Assembly: GCA_020024455.1 (NCBI GenBank)
Contig: JAHHTU010000036.1
Span: forward strand, 1 to 17,476
DNA length: 17,476 nucleotides
Direction: 5' to 3'
From: Anaerotignum sp.
GTDB taxonomy: Bacteria > Bacillota > Clostridia > Lachnospirales > Anaerotignaceae
Part shown: piece after piece, positions 1 through 7,080 of the stretch
Numbering within the stretch: position 1 is the first letter of the stretch
Layout: every line of letters starts with the position of its first letter
Notes under the pieces: generated by a model
The model's input: only the letters and a program-made list of their open reading frames with translations
The model's database searches: none
Told to the model about the DNA's origin: nothing
Program-made: the position numbers and the translations under genes

Positions 1-11
1 TATGTAATCAT
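1..11 (-). CDS. Possible 5' end of a leftward gene (partial)
   Basis: On the minus strand an ATG at 11-9 follows a strong purine-rich ribosome binding site (AAAGGGGGTGATG, about 14-26) at normal spacing. Only Met-Ile-Thr and part of a codon lie inside the window, so nothing can be said about the product. The arrangement implies a gene divergent from the topoisomerase operon, sharing the roughly 200-bp upstream region. The call rests only on the ribosome binding site and start codon, so it could be coincidence. Confidence 0.35.
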
Positions 12-73
12 AGCATCACCCCCTTTGCAGAGAGTGACCAACCGCCAAACAGCAATCCTCATTTTTCCATTCT

Positions 74-102
74 ATCATAATTCTCAGAAAAAATAAAGTC
101 GT
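74..102 (-). promoter_or_regulatory. Candidate leftward promoter for the edge gene
   Basis: On the minus strand, a TATGAT -10 (79-74) lies 17 bp from a weak ACGACT -35 (102-97). It would drive the gene beginning at 11. The -10 is good and the -35 is poor. Confidence 0.25.
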
Positions 103-141
103 TCTATGTTGTCAAAAAGCGAACATTCTTTCTTATTGCTC

Positions 142-170
142 TTGACACTGACTAGGAATTTCTGTAAAGT
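142..170 (+). promoter_or_regulatory. Sigma-A promoter of the topoisomerase operon
   Basis: A perfect TTGACA (142-147) is followed after 17 bp by TAAAGT (165-170, 4 of 6 to consensus). The predicted start near 177 leaves a leader of about 48 nt before the ATG at 225. No competing promoter of similar quality is visible. Confidence 0.6.
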
Positions 171-224
171 AGAGGGGACTTAGAGTAGTAAATTCATTTT
201 ATCATAAATAAAGCAGGTGTTACA

Positions 225-2201
225 ATGCAGGAAATGCAACAATCCAATTACAATAATGAAAGTATCACATCGTTAAAAGGTGCAGACCGTGTGCGTATGC
301 GTCCCGGTGTGATATTTGGTTCTGATGGTTTGGAAGGCTGTGAACACGCCGTTTTTGAAATCCTTTCCAACTCCATCGACGAAGCAAGAGAAGGTTTCGG
401 CAATAAAATAGAAATCATACGCTATCAAGACCATTCCATTCGTATCCAAGACTATGGCAGGGGTATTCCCGTTGATTTTAACCCAAAAGAAAACCGTTTC
501 AACTGGGAATTGGTATTCTGTGAACTATACGCCGGTGGGAAATACAAAAACAACAGCGGTGAAAACTATGAGTTCAGCCTTGGCTTAAACGGTTTGGGTA
601 CTTGTGCCACACAGTATGCCTCCGCATATATGGACGCTGTGATTGTGCGTGACGGCACAAGATATACTTTACATTTTGAAAAAGGGGAAAATGTTGGCGG
701 CTTACAAAAAGAACCCACCGCACAAAAAACAACGGGAACTTGTATCCATTGGTTACCAGACCATGATGTCTTTACCGATATTGATATTCCCCTTTCCTAT
801 TTTCAAGATGTTTTACGCAAACAAGCGGTTGTCAATGCCGGTTTGACATTTACACTGCTGGACGAAGCAAGCGGCGAAACATTCACATATTATTACAAAC
901 ATGGGATACAGGATTATCTGGCAGAAATTGCAAACGAAAATGCACTCACCGCAACCCACTATCTGCAAACCGAAACATACGGCAGAGACAGAGCGGACAA
1001 ACCGGATTACAAATTGAAATTTGAAGTGGCATTTTGTTTCAACAACCATGTCAATTTGTTGGAATATTATCACAATTCCAGCTTTTTGGAATATGGCGGC
1101 TCTCCGGATAAAGCGGTCAAAAGTGCCTTTGTGTCTGCCATAGACAAATATCTGAAAACAAACAATCTCTATAAAAAAGACGAAAAGAAAATTGTATTTT
1201 CCGATATTGAAGACAGTTTGGTACTGGTCATCAATTCTTTTTCCACAGTGACCAGTTACGAAAACCAAACCAAAAAAGCAATCACAAACAAATTCATACA
1301 AGATGCCATGACGGAGTTTTTCAAAGAACAGCTGGAAATTTATTTCATTGAAAACAAAATGGACGCAGATAAAATTGCATCACAAGTGCTTGCAAACAAA
1401 CGCAGTCGGGAAACCGCAGAAAAAACACGCATATCCATTCGCAAAAAACTAACCGGTTCTTTGGATATGAACAACCGTGTGGAAAAATTCGTAAACTGCC
1501 GCACAAAAGATGTCACACGCAGAGAAATTTACATCGTGGAAGGGGACTCTGCACTTGGTTCTTGCAAACAAGGCAGAGATGCAGAATTTCAAGCCATCAT
1601 TCCCATTCGTGGCAAAATATTAAACTGCCTGAAAGCAGATTACAACAAAATTTTCAACAATGACATTATCACCGATTTGCTCAAAGTGTTGGGCTGTGGT
1701 GTAGAAATACAATCCAAACATAATAAAGAATTGCATTCTTTTGATTTGAACCAACTGCGTTGGAGCAAGATTATTCTTTGTACCGATGCCGATGTGGACG
1801 GATTTCAAATTCGTACATTGCTTTTGACCATGTTATATCGTCTTGCGCCGACACTCATTCATGAAAAAAAGGTGTATATTGCGGAATCTCCCTTATATGA
1901 GATTATCCATGCAAAAGATACGTATTTTGCATATTCTGATGCAGAAAAAAATGCAATTTTATCGAAATTGAAAGGGAAAGTCAAAATCAACCGTTCCAAA
2001 GGTTTGGGCGAAAATCAACCGGAAATGATGTGGGAAACCACCATGAACCCCGAAAGCAGACGATTGATATTGGTCACACCCGACGAAATACAAAAAACAC
2101 AGGAAGTATTTGAATTGCTGTTAGGGGAAAACTTGGCAGGCAGAAAAGAATTTATTGCACAAGAAGGGCATAAATATCTTGACTTTACAGATATCAGCTA
2201 A
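225..2201 (+). CDS. Type IIA DNA topoisomerase subunit B (ParE/GyrB-like), divergent
   Basis: This is the ATPase and Toprim subunit of a type IIA topoisomerase, which with the next gene forms the A2B2 enzyme that passes one DNA duplex through another using ATP. The 658 residues match the usual ParE length. The GHKL ATPase shows Glu45 and Asn49, DYGRGIP (76-82), the lid glycines in GLNGLG (120-125) and the QTK loop with Lys350. The Toprim domain shows EGDSA (439-443) and DADVDG (521-526); the C-terminal KGLGE is at 592-596. Several near-invariant motifs are altered: RMRPGVIFG for RKRPGMYIG, GLNGLG for GLHGVG, EGDSALGSC for EGDSAGGSA, and DGFQIR for DGSHIR. It therefore looks like a diverged paralogue rather than the main gyrase, but all catalytic residues are kept. 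The ribosome binding site (AGGTG) is weak; an ATG three codons downstream is an alternative start. ParE versus a third GyrB-type paralogue cannot be settled here, so no symbol is given. Confidence 0.9.
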   Translation: MQEMQQSNYNNESITSLKGADRVRMRPGVIFGSDGLEGCEHAVFEILSNSIDEAREGFGNKIEIIRYQDHSIRIQDYGRGIPVDFNPKENRFNWELVFCELYAGGKYKNNSGENYEFSLGLNGLGTCATQYASAYMDAVIVRDGTRYTLHFEKGENVGGLQKEPTAQKTTGTCIHWLPDHDVFTDIDIPLSYFQDVLRKQAVVNAGLTFTLLDEASGETFTYYYKHGIQDYLAEIANENALTATHYLQTETYGRDRADKPDYKLKFEVAFCFNNHVNLLEYYHNSSFLEYGGSPDKAVKSAFVSAIDKYLKTNNLYKKDEKKIVFSDIEDSLVLVINSFSTVTSYENQTKKAITNKFIQDAMTEFFKEQLEIYFIENKMDADKIASQVLANKRSRETAEKTRISIRKKLTGSLDMNNRVEKFVNCRTKDVTRREIYIVEGDSALGSCKQGRDAEFQAIIPIRGKILNCLKADYNKIFNNDIITDLLKVLGCGVEIQSKHNKELHSFDLNQLRWSKIILCTDADVDGFQIRTLLLTMLYRLAPTLIHEKKVYIAESPLYEIIHAKDTYFAYSDAEKNAILSKLKGKVKINRSKGLGENQPEMMWETTMNPESRRLILVTPDEIQKTQEVFELLLGENLAGRKEFIAQEGHKYLDFTDIS

Positions 2202-2219
2202 GAAAGGTTGTGTGATATC

Positions 2220-4418
2220 ATGGCAAAAAAGAAAACCACAAAAACATATCAAGACAATTTCATACAAGAACAATCCATCATACAAACATTGGAACAAAAC
2301 TATATGCCATATGCAATGAGTGTCATTGTTTCCCGTGCCATTCCCGAAATTGACGGGTTCAAACCCTCTCACAGAAAATTGTTGTATACCATGTATGATA
2401 TGGGTTTATTGAAAGGCGACCGCACAAAATCCACAAATGTGGTCGGGCAAACCATGAAATTAAATCCCCATGGGGATAGTGCCATTTATGAAACATTGGT
2501 GCGTCTGACAGAGGGCAATGGTGCATTGTTGACGCCTTTGATTGACTCCAAGGGCAATTTTGGCAAACAATATTCCAGAGATATGGCATATGCTGCCTCT
2601 CGTTATACAGAAGTCAAACTGGCTGACATCTGTCAGGAGGTGTTTGCAGACATTGACAAAAATACCGTGGATTTTGTAGACAACTATGACGGTTCTATGA
2701 AAGAGCCTGCTTTGTTGCCAACCACATTCCCAAATATTTTGGCAAATCCCAATATCGGAATTGCCGTTGGTATGGCAAGCTCTATTTGCAGTTTCAATTT
2801 GGCAGAGCTTTGTGAGGCAACGGCAGCATATATCAAAAACAAAGACGTTGACCTTTGCGATATTCTGCCTGCACCGGATTTTTCCACAGGCGGAGAGCTG
2901 ATATACAACCGCAAAGAAATGGAACAGATTTATCGTACCGGTAAAGGCAGTTTCAAATTGCGTGCCATATATCGCTTTGACGCAGACCAAAATTGTATAG
3001 AGATTTATGAAATCCCCTATACCACCAGTTTGGAGATTATCATTGACAAAATCATCGCACTGGCAAAAAGCGGCAAAGCAAGAGAAATTACAGATGTACG
3101 AGATGAAACCGATTTGAACGGCTTAAAAATCACCATTGATGTCAAAAAAGGGACAAACCCCGATTTGCTGATGCATAAATTATATGCATTTACGCCATTG
3201 TCCGACAGTTTCAGCTGTAATTTTAATGTATTGATTGACGGAAAGCCCATGACATTGGGCATTGCACAACTGTTAGACCATTGGACATCATTCCGTATCA
3301 AAAGCATTCGCCGTCAAATTCGGTTTGATATTGACAAAAAATCCGAAAAATATCATTTGTTGCAAGGGCTTTCCAAAATATTGCTGGATATTGACAAAGC
3401 CATTTCCATCATTCGCAACACCGAAAAAGAGCAGCAAGTTATCCCCAATCTGATGGCAGGGTTTGATTTGGATAAGGTGCAAGCCGAATATATCGCAGAA
3501 ATGAAATTGCGTAACATCAACAAAGAATATATCATCAAACGCACAAACGAAATGACCACATTGGCACAGGAAATACAGGATTTGCAAGACACATTGCAAA
3601 ATGAAAACAAAATCAAACAAATCATTTGCAAACAGTTGAAACACGTTGCAAAAAAATATGGACAGCCACGTTGCACAGAAATCATACAGGAAGAAAAAAT
3701 TGCAACCATCAAAAAAGAAGATTTTATCGAAGATTACGGCATCAAACTGTTCTTGACCGAACAAAACTACTTCAAAAAAATATCATTGGCATCTTTGCGT
3801 TCTGCGGGAGAGCAAAAAGTCAAAGAAGATGACAAAATTGTATGGGAAATCGAAACCACAAACCGTGCGGATATTTTGTTATTCTCCAATCAGCACAATG
3901 TCTATAAAGTAAAAGCAAGCGATATTGCCGATACCAAAGCAAGTGCCATGGGGGATTATCTGCAAAATCTACTGGGTATGGAGGCAGAAGAAAAAATCAT
4001 TTATATGACCACCACATACGACTATACAGGATATATGGTATTTTTCTTTGCAAACGGCAAAGCCGCAAAAGTACAGCTTTCGGCTTATGCGACCAAAAAC
4101 AATCGGAAAAAACTGTTGAAGGCTTATGCTGACCGCTCTCCATTGGTATATATGGAGCATATCGAAACAGACAAAGAGTATTTTGTGATGCGAAACGAGG
4201 ACAAGGCAACTGTCATCTCCACAGCATTGCTCTCTGTGAGTGCCTCAAAATCTGCAGTCGGTATGCAGGTATATCAACTCAAACAAAACAGCAGTGTCAC
4301 CGCAGTCATTTCCATAGAACATATCGACTTTGATGTTTCCTACTATCGTAGCAGCAAAATCCCGAATACGGGGCATTTTATACAAGTCACAGACAAAATC
4401 GCATTATTGCAAAAATAA
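2220..4418 (+). CDS. Type IIA DNA topoisomerase subunit A (ParC/GyrA-like)
   Basis: This is the DNA-cleaving subunit partnering the upstream B subunit. With the ATG at 2220 the protein is 732 residues. That start was chosen over an in-frame TTG at 2208 because the AGAAAGG ribosome binding site (2201-2207) abuts the TTG and lies 12 nt from the ATG. The winged-helix/tower core contains Arg128-Tyr129 in AASRYTE, the tyrosine that forms the covalent 5'-phosphotyrosyl link. The quinolone region reads HGDSAIYE (84-91), with Ser87 and Glu91 at the usual resistance positions, as in ParC. A coiled-coil stretch lies near residues 420-500. The C-terminal beta-pinwheel (about 530-732) is short and degenerate, with no QRRGGKG GyrA box, which argues for a topoisomerase IV-like decatenase rather than a supercoiling gyrase. 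The gene starts 18 nt after the B gene, so the two are co-transcribed. Confidence 0.9.
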   Translation: MAKKKTTKTYQDNFIQEQSIIQTLEQNYMPYAMSVIVSRAIPEIDGFKPSHRKLLYTMYDMGLLKGDRTKSTNVVGQTMKLNPHGDSAIYETLVRLTEGNGALLTPLIDSKGNFGKQYSRDMAYAASRYTEVKLADICQEVFADIDKNTVDFVDNYDGSMKEPALLPTTFPNILANPNIGIAVGMASSICSFNLAELCEATAAYIKNKDVDLCDILPAPDFSTGGELIYNRKEMEQIYRTGKGSFKLRAIYRFDADQNCIEIYEIPYTTSLEIIIDKIIALAKSGKAREITDVRDETDLNGLKITIDVKKGTNPDLLMHKLYAFTPLSDSFSCNFNVLIDGKPMTLGIAQLLDHWTSFRIKSIRRQIRFDIDKKSEKYHLLQGLSKILLDIDKAISIIRNTEKEQQVIPNLMAGFDLDKVQAEYIAEMKLRNINKEYIIKRTNEMTTLAQEIQDLQDTLQNENKIKQIICKQLKHVAKKYGQPRCTEIIQEEKIATIKKEDFIEDYGIKLFLTEQNYFKKISLASLRSAGEQKVKEDDKIVWEIETTNRADILLFSNQHNVYKVKASDIADTKASAMGDYLQNLLGMEAEEKIIYMTTTYDYTGYMVFFFANGKAAKVQLSAYATKNNRKKLLKAYADRSPLVYMEHIETDKEYFVMRNEDKATVISTALLSVSASKSAVGMQVYQLKQNSSVTAVISIEHIDFDVSYYRSSKIPNTGHFIQVTDKIALLQK

Positions 4419-4419
4419 A

Positions 4420-4460
4420 AAATACGTTGTTTTCAAATTTGTTTTGAAAGCAACGTATTT
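4420..4460. terminator. Bidirectional terminator (parC-like gene and leftward small RNA)
   Basis: An 18-bp stem with a 5-nt loop begins two bases after the parC-like stop codon: arms 4420-4437 and 4443-4460, with a single G-U pair on one strand. On the minus strand the stem is followed by TTTATTTTTG, a strong U tract. On the plus strand the tail (CTTTCTGATTT) is weaker. It therefore suits the leftward RNA best but can also stop the topoisomerase operon. Confidence 0.8.
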
Positions 4461-4492
4461 CTTTCTGATTTCCATGCAATATATTCTGCACA

Positions 4493-4529
4493 TGAAAATG
4501 AGCAACCTGCCGATGGCTGCTCATTTTCA
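4493..4529. repeat. 12-bp perfect inverted repeat (hairpin of the small RNA)
   Basis: TGAAAATGAGCA at 4493-4504 is exactly complementary to TGCTCATTTTCA at 4518-4529, with a 13-nt loop that can add a GCC/GGC pairing. No U tract follows on either strand, so it is a structural element rather than a terminator. Confidence 0.75.
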
Positions 4530-4601
4530 CAAAGAGAAGGTATTTCTTATTGGGATTGCGTTAATCGCAATGTGAAAATATTGGGGAGTTTTCACATCGT
4601 T

Positions 4602-4630
4602 ATTATAGCACGTGGGACAATAAATGTCTA
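4602..4630 (-). promoter_or_regulatory. Near-consensus sigma-A promoter reading left into the small RNA
   Basis: On the minus strand TAGACA (4630-4625, 5 of 6) is followed after exactly 17 bp by a perfect TATAAT (4607-4602). No leftward protein gene lies downstream before the terminator at 4460-4420, so the promoter is hard to explain without an RNA product. Confidence 0.7.
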
Positions 4631-4635
4631 GCATA

Positions 4636-4694
4636 AAAATTGTTTTTTTCAAAAAACTTTTTTTCTGTCGAAAAATCTTTTTTTTGAACAATTT
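4636..4694 (-). terminator. AT-rich terminator of the spoIIA operon
   Basis: Complementary arms AAATTGTT (4637-4644) and AACAATTT (4687-4694) enclose further A/T-tract pairing and a CTGTCG apical loop region. On the minus strand the stem overlaps the sigF stop codon and ends in AATTTTTATG. The hairpin is almost all A-T with a bulge, so its strength is uncertain. It sits immediately before the small-RNA promoter. Confidence 0.45.
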
Positions 4695-5418
4695 ATTGTT
4701 GTTTTTTCTCCAAGTTTGTTTTCATTTGTGCCAACACCTTCTTTTCAATGCGGGATACCTGTACCTGCGAGATATGCAACCGCTTGGCAATTTCCGTTTG
4801 TGTCTGGTCTGCAAAATAACGCAAATAGATGATTTGCCGTTCTTTGGCAGAAAGGGTGTTGAGCATTTCCTGTAAAAACAAGCGATTGACAATGGTTTCT
4901 TCCTCACAAACGCCCAATGTGTCCGACAATGTGATACCAGTTCCGCTTTCATTGGCATACAAAATCTCGGAAAGACTTTCCACTTCTTTTGATGCCTCCA
5001 AGGCAGGAATGAGGTCTTCTATGGGCATTTGCAATGCATCAGCCAATTCCTGCACCGTAATTTCCCGTCCCTTTTCTTTGATGAGCTGTTCCTTGCATTG
5101 ATTCGCCTTGATGGCAATTTCTTTTAATGGTCTGCTTACTTTCACCATGCCATCATCACGAAAAAAACGCCGAATTTCCCCCAATATCATTGGTACGGCG
5201 TATGTCGAAAATTTCACATCATAACGGAAATCAAATTTATCAATACATTTTAATAAACCGATAGCACCAATTTGATAAATGTCCTCCAAATCATACCCTT
5301 TTGTGGAAAACCTACGCACAATGCTCCAAATCAAGCCGGAATTTTCTTCCAATAAAACAGATTTTGCTTGTTGATTTCCCTGCTGTGCCTGTAAAATCAA
5401 CGCTTTTGTTCTGTCCAT
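4693..5418 (-). CDS. sigF: RNA polymerase sporulation sigma factor, sigma-F
   Basis: Sigma-F directs the first forespore-specific transcription after asymmetric division. The protein is 241 residues from the ATG at 5418, which has GAGG at 8-nt spacing; an in-frame GTG at 5427 overlaps the ribosome binding site and is less likely. Region 2 reads GYDLEDIYQIGAIGLLKCID and STYAVPMILGEIRRFFRDDG (41-90), followed by VKVSRPLKE, closely matching sigma-F of Bacillus. The region 4.2 helix-turn-helix is QTQTEIAKRLHISQVQVSRIEKK. It is the last gene of the spoIIA operon, 10 nt after spoIIAB, whose product binds and holds it inactive. Sigma-G and sigma-B are relatives, but gene order settles the identity. 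Confidence 0.96.
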   Translation of the reverse strand: MDRTKALILQAQQGNQQAKSVLLEENSGLIWSIVRRFSTKGYDLEDIYQIGAIGLLKCIDKFDFRYDVKFSTYAVPMILGEIRRFFRDDGMVKVSRPLKEIAIKANQCKEQLIKEKGREITVQELADALQMPIEDLIPALEASKEVESLSEILYANESGTGITLSDTLGVCEEETIVNRLFLQEMLNTLSAKERQIIYLRYFADQTQTEIAKRLHISQVQVSRIEKKVLAQMKTNLEKKQQ

Positions 5419-5428
5419 ATGTGCCACC

Positions 5429-5851
5429 TCATTCTGTGGTCAATTTTTTTTGCATATAAATGCGTGTACCCGTATGTATGTCACTTTCCACACGCATATC
5501 GTCCATAAATGTTTCCATGATGGTAAATCCCATGCCGGAGCGTTCCTGTTCCGGTTTTGAGGTATATAATGGCTCCAATGCTTGGGGAATGTCACCAATG
5601 CCAATGCCTTTGTCTGCAACTTCGATATATAGCGTTTCCTCGTCATAGGCACAATACAATTCCACCGTACCTCCTTTGCCCTCATATCCATGTATGATAG
5701 CGTTTGTGACTGCTTCCGAAACAGCAGTTTTGACATCGGTCAGTTGTGCAATGGTTGGGTTTTTTTGTGCAAAAAATCCCGCAACCACCAATCGTGCAAA
5801 ACCCTCATTTTCCGAAATGGCATCAAAAAACAGTTTCATTTGATTTTTCAT
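5429..5851 (-). CDS. spoIIAB: Anti-sigma-F factor and serine kinase SpoIIAB
   Basis: SpoIIAB is a GHKL-fold protein that sequesters sigma-F and phosphorylates SpoIIAA. The 140 residues show the ATP-binding N box EAVTNAIIHGY (46-56, with Glu46 and Asn50), the G1 box DKGIGIGD (80-87) and the G2 lid RSGMGFTIME (104-113). Arg20 is at the position that contacts both partners in the Bacillus protein. Length and motif spacing are normal. The ATG overlaps the spoIIAA stop by 4 nt (ATGA), so translation of kinase and substrate is coupled. Confidence 0.96.
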   Translation of the reverse strand: MKNQMKLFFDAISENEGFARLVVAGFFAQKNPTIAQLTDVKTAVSEAVTNAIIHGYEGKGGTVELYCAYDEETLYIEVADKGIGIGDIPQALEPLYTSKPEQERSGMGFTIMETFMDDMRVESDIHTGTRIYMQKKLTTE

Positions 5852-6201
5852 ACCGTTTCCCCCTTTTTCAAATATAAAATCGCTTCTTCTTCTGTTTCGA
5901 ATATCGGAAACAGCTGGTCCAATGCAGACAAATGGAATATCGTTTTGATGCGTTCCCCTGCTCCACAGACGGCAATTTTTCCATGCAACCGCTGTATCAA
6001 TTTATATCTGCCAATCAACACACCAATGCCGGAACTATCCATAAATGCAACTTTTGAAAAACAAAACAAAATATGTTTGCCATGTATTTGTTCCAGCGTG
6101 TCATCAATCACAGCCCGTACTTTTTCGCAAGTGTGATGGTCAATATCGCCTTGCAAGGTCACAATCAATATATTTTCTTTTTTCTTACATTCTATATTCA
6201 T
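5848..6201 (-). CDS. spoIIAA: Anti-anti-sigma factor SpoIIAA
   Basis: SpoIIAA is a STAS-domain protein which, when dephosphorylated by SpoIIE, displaces sigma-F from SpoIIAB. The 117 residues contain GDIDHHT (18-24) and MDSSGIGVLIGRYK (54-67). The first serine after Asp55, Ser56, aligns with the phosphorylated Ser58 of Bacillus subtilis. A strong AAAGGAGG ribosome binding site precedes the ATG. It is the first gene of the operon. By family knowledge the operon should be driven by sigma-H and Spo0A; only a weak sigma-H-like site is visible upstream. Confidence 0.96.
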   Translation of the reverse strand: MNIECKKKENILIVTLQGDIDHHTCEKVRAVIDDTLEQIHGKHILFCFSKVAFMDSSGIGVLIGRYKLIQRLHGKIAVCGAGERIKTIFHLSALDQLFPIFETEEEAILYLKKGETV

Positions 6202-6377
6202 AAAATGCCTCCTTTCTTTCTTACACTATACCTGATTTTTGATGGCTTGTTTGATGTTTCGTATTGCAAAATTTCTGTTGTCCCGCAAAAAAAGTACAAA
6301 GTAAAACATCATTAGACACGCACAGACAAGAACTGTCCTGCATAGAATAAAGCAATCCCCTTTGTAGGAGTGAGGCT
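6202..6377. promoter_or_regulatory. Divergent control region between spoIIAA and sigK
   Basis: These 176 bp must hold both promoters. Leftward, GCGGGACAA (6286-6278) and TACGAAACA (6263-6255) are a poor fit to a sigma-H promoter. TTGTCCCGCAAAAA (6278-6291) also resembles a degenerate Spo0A box. Rightward, CATAGAAT (6341-6348) differs by one base from the sigma-E -10 consensus CATACAAT, but no good sigma-E -35 sits upstream. Sigma-E control of sigK is expected from Bacillus. All assignments here are tentative. Confidence 0.35.
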
Positions 6378-7055
6378 ATGCTTTTGTCGTGCTTGTTTTG
6401 TTTTTTGTTCGGATTTTATTATAACGGTTCTTTTCCAAAACCATTATCCAAAGAGGAAGAACAAACCTATCTGCAATGTTTGCAAAGCGAAAACGAGAAA
6501 GAAAAGAAACAGGCAACCGATACTTTGGTCATACACAACCTGCGTCTGGTTGCACACATTGCCAAAAAATACAGTACCGCAAAAGAGAATGAAGAGTTGA
6601 TTTCCATTGGTACGGTTGGCTTAATCAAAGCCATACAAACATACAATCCCGCAAAAAAAATACGCCTTGCCTCTTATGCCGCAAGATGTATTGAAAATGA
6701 AATATTGATGCATTTACGGGCAGGAAAGAAAACACAAAACGAAATGTCATTATATGAACCCATTGGCACAGACCGAGATGGCAACGAAATTGTGATACTG
6801 GATATCATCAATGCAGATATTCCGGATTTTGCAGACAGCTTGGATTTTTCGATACAATCCCATAAAATGCATTCTGCCATACAACATATCTTGAACAAAA
6901 GAGAACAAACCGTGATTTGTCTGCATTATGGTTTAGGAAAATATCCGCCACTGACACAGCAAGAAATTGCAACACAGTTGGGGATTTCCCGTTCTTATGT
7001 TTCCCGCATAGAAAAAAAAGCATTGCAGAAACTCCACAATGCTTTACATTCCTAA
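6378..7055 (+). CDS. sigK: RNA polymerase sporulation sigma factor, sigma-K (pro-sigma-K)
   Basis: Sigma-K directs late mother-cell transcription for coat and cortex formation. The protein is 225 residues; ATG 6378 has AGGAG at 7-nt spacing. The N-terminus (about residues 1-18) is hydrophobic and cysteine-containing and precedes the FPKPLS motif where mature sigma-K begins its conserved part, so it looks like a membrane-binding pro-sequence removed by SpoIVFB. Region 2 includes HNLRLVAHIAKKY, ISIGTVGLIKAI, ASYAARCIENEILMHLRA (98-115) and SLYEPIGTDRDGNEI (124-138), more like sigma-K than sigma-E. Region 4.2 is QQEIATQLGISRSYVSRIEKKA. The gene is intact, with no skin-type insertion. It is divergent from spoIIA and convergent with marR. 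Confidence 0.92.
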   Translation: MLLSCLFCFLFGFYYNGSFPKPLSKEEEQTYLQCLQSENEKEKKQATDTLVIHNLRLVAHIAKKYSTAKENEELISIGTVGLIKAIQTYNPAKKIRLASYAARCIENEILMHLRAGKKTQNEMSLYEPIGTDRDGNEIVILDIINADIPDFADSLDFSIQSHKMHSAIQHILNKREQTVICLHYGLGKYPPLTQQEIATQLGISRSYVSRIEKKALQKLHNALHS

Positions 7056-7056
7056 A

Positions 7057-7073
7057 CAGGGCGATTTGCCCTG
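7057..7073. terminator. Short hairpin between convergent sigK and marR
   Basis: CAGGGC (7057-7062) and GCCCTG (7068-7073) form a 6-bp stem with a 5-nt loop immediately after the sigK stop. The T tracts are weak on both sides (ATACATATTATTC rightward, TTTAGG leftward), so it may be only an inefficient bidirectional terminator. Confidence 0.45.
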
Positions 7074-7080
7074 ATACATA

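Larger units (their letters stand above)
4412..4597 (-). ncRNA. Candidate structured small RNA between the parC-like gene and sigF
   Basis: No credible reading frame is present, but the stretch has every part of a small RNA gene on the minus strand. A near-consensus sigma-A promoter (4630-4602) predicts a start near 4595-4597. A 9-bp hairpin begins exactly there (ATGTGAAAA with TTTTCACAT, 4597-4570) and carries a C-rich loop (CTCCCC). A small hairpin follows (ATTGCG/CGCAAT, 4571-4555). Next comes a single-stranded pyrimidine-rich stretch (CCTTCTCTTT, about 4541-4532), then a 12-bp perfect hairpin (4529-4493), then the U-tailed terminator (4460-4420). The length is about 185 nt. The C-rich loop and CCTTCTC segment resemble sequences by which Firmicute small RNAs pair with ribosome binding sites, so a trans-acting role is plausible. 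It does not look like 6S RNA, because the ends do not pair in a long rod. Family unassigned. Confidence 0.6.

Noticed and set aside
110..119. TGTCAAAAAG upstream of the topoisomerase promoter as a Spo0A box
   Set aside because: It matches the core only partly, and such AT-rich near-matches are common; nothing else links the operon to Spo0A.
813..1301. Long minus-strand frames opposite the topoisomerase genes (for example 813-1301, 2460-2990, 3288-3764)
   Set aside because: They are rich in Cys, Phe and Ile as expected for antisense shadows of Lys/Asn/Gln-rich coding sequence, and lack ribosome binding sites and recognisable domains.
4493..4529. The 12-bp inverted repeat as a terminator for sigF or the parC-like gene
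   Set aside because: No T tract follows on either strand; better terminators are at 4420-4460 and 4636-4694.
4412..4597. 6S RNA identity for the small RNA candidate
   Set aside because: 6S RNA needs a long rod with paired ends and a central bubble; here there are separate local hairpins and the ends do not pair.
4624..4875. Plus-strand frame at the 3' end of sigF
   Set aside because: It begins in poly-T DNA that is the sigF terminator and continues antisense to sigF; low-complexity Phe-rich translation.
5690..6136. Plus-strand 148-codon frame opposite spoIIAB/spoIIAA
   Set aside because: It is a shadow of well-identified genes, with no start signal or domain.
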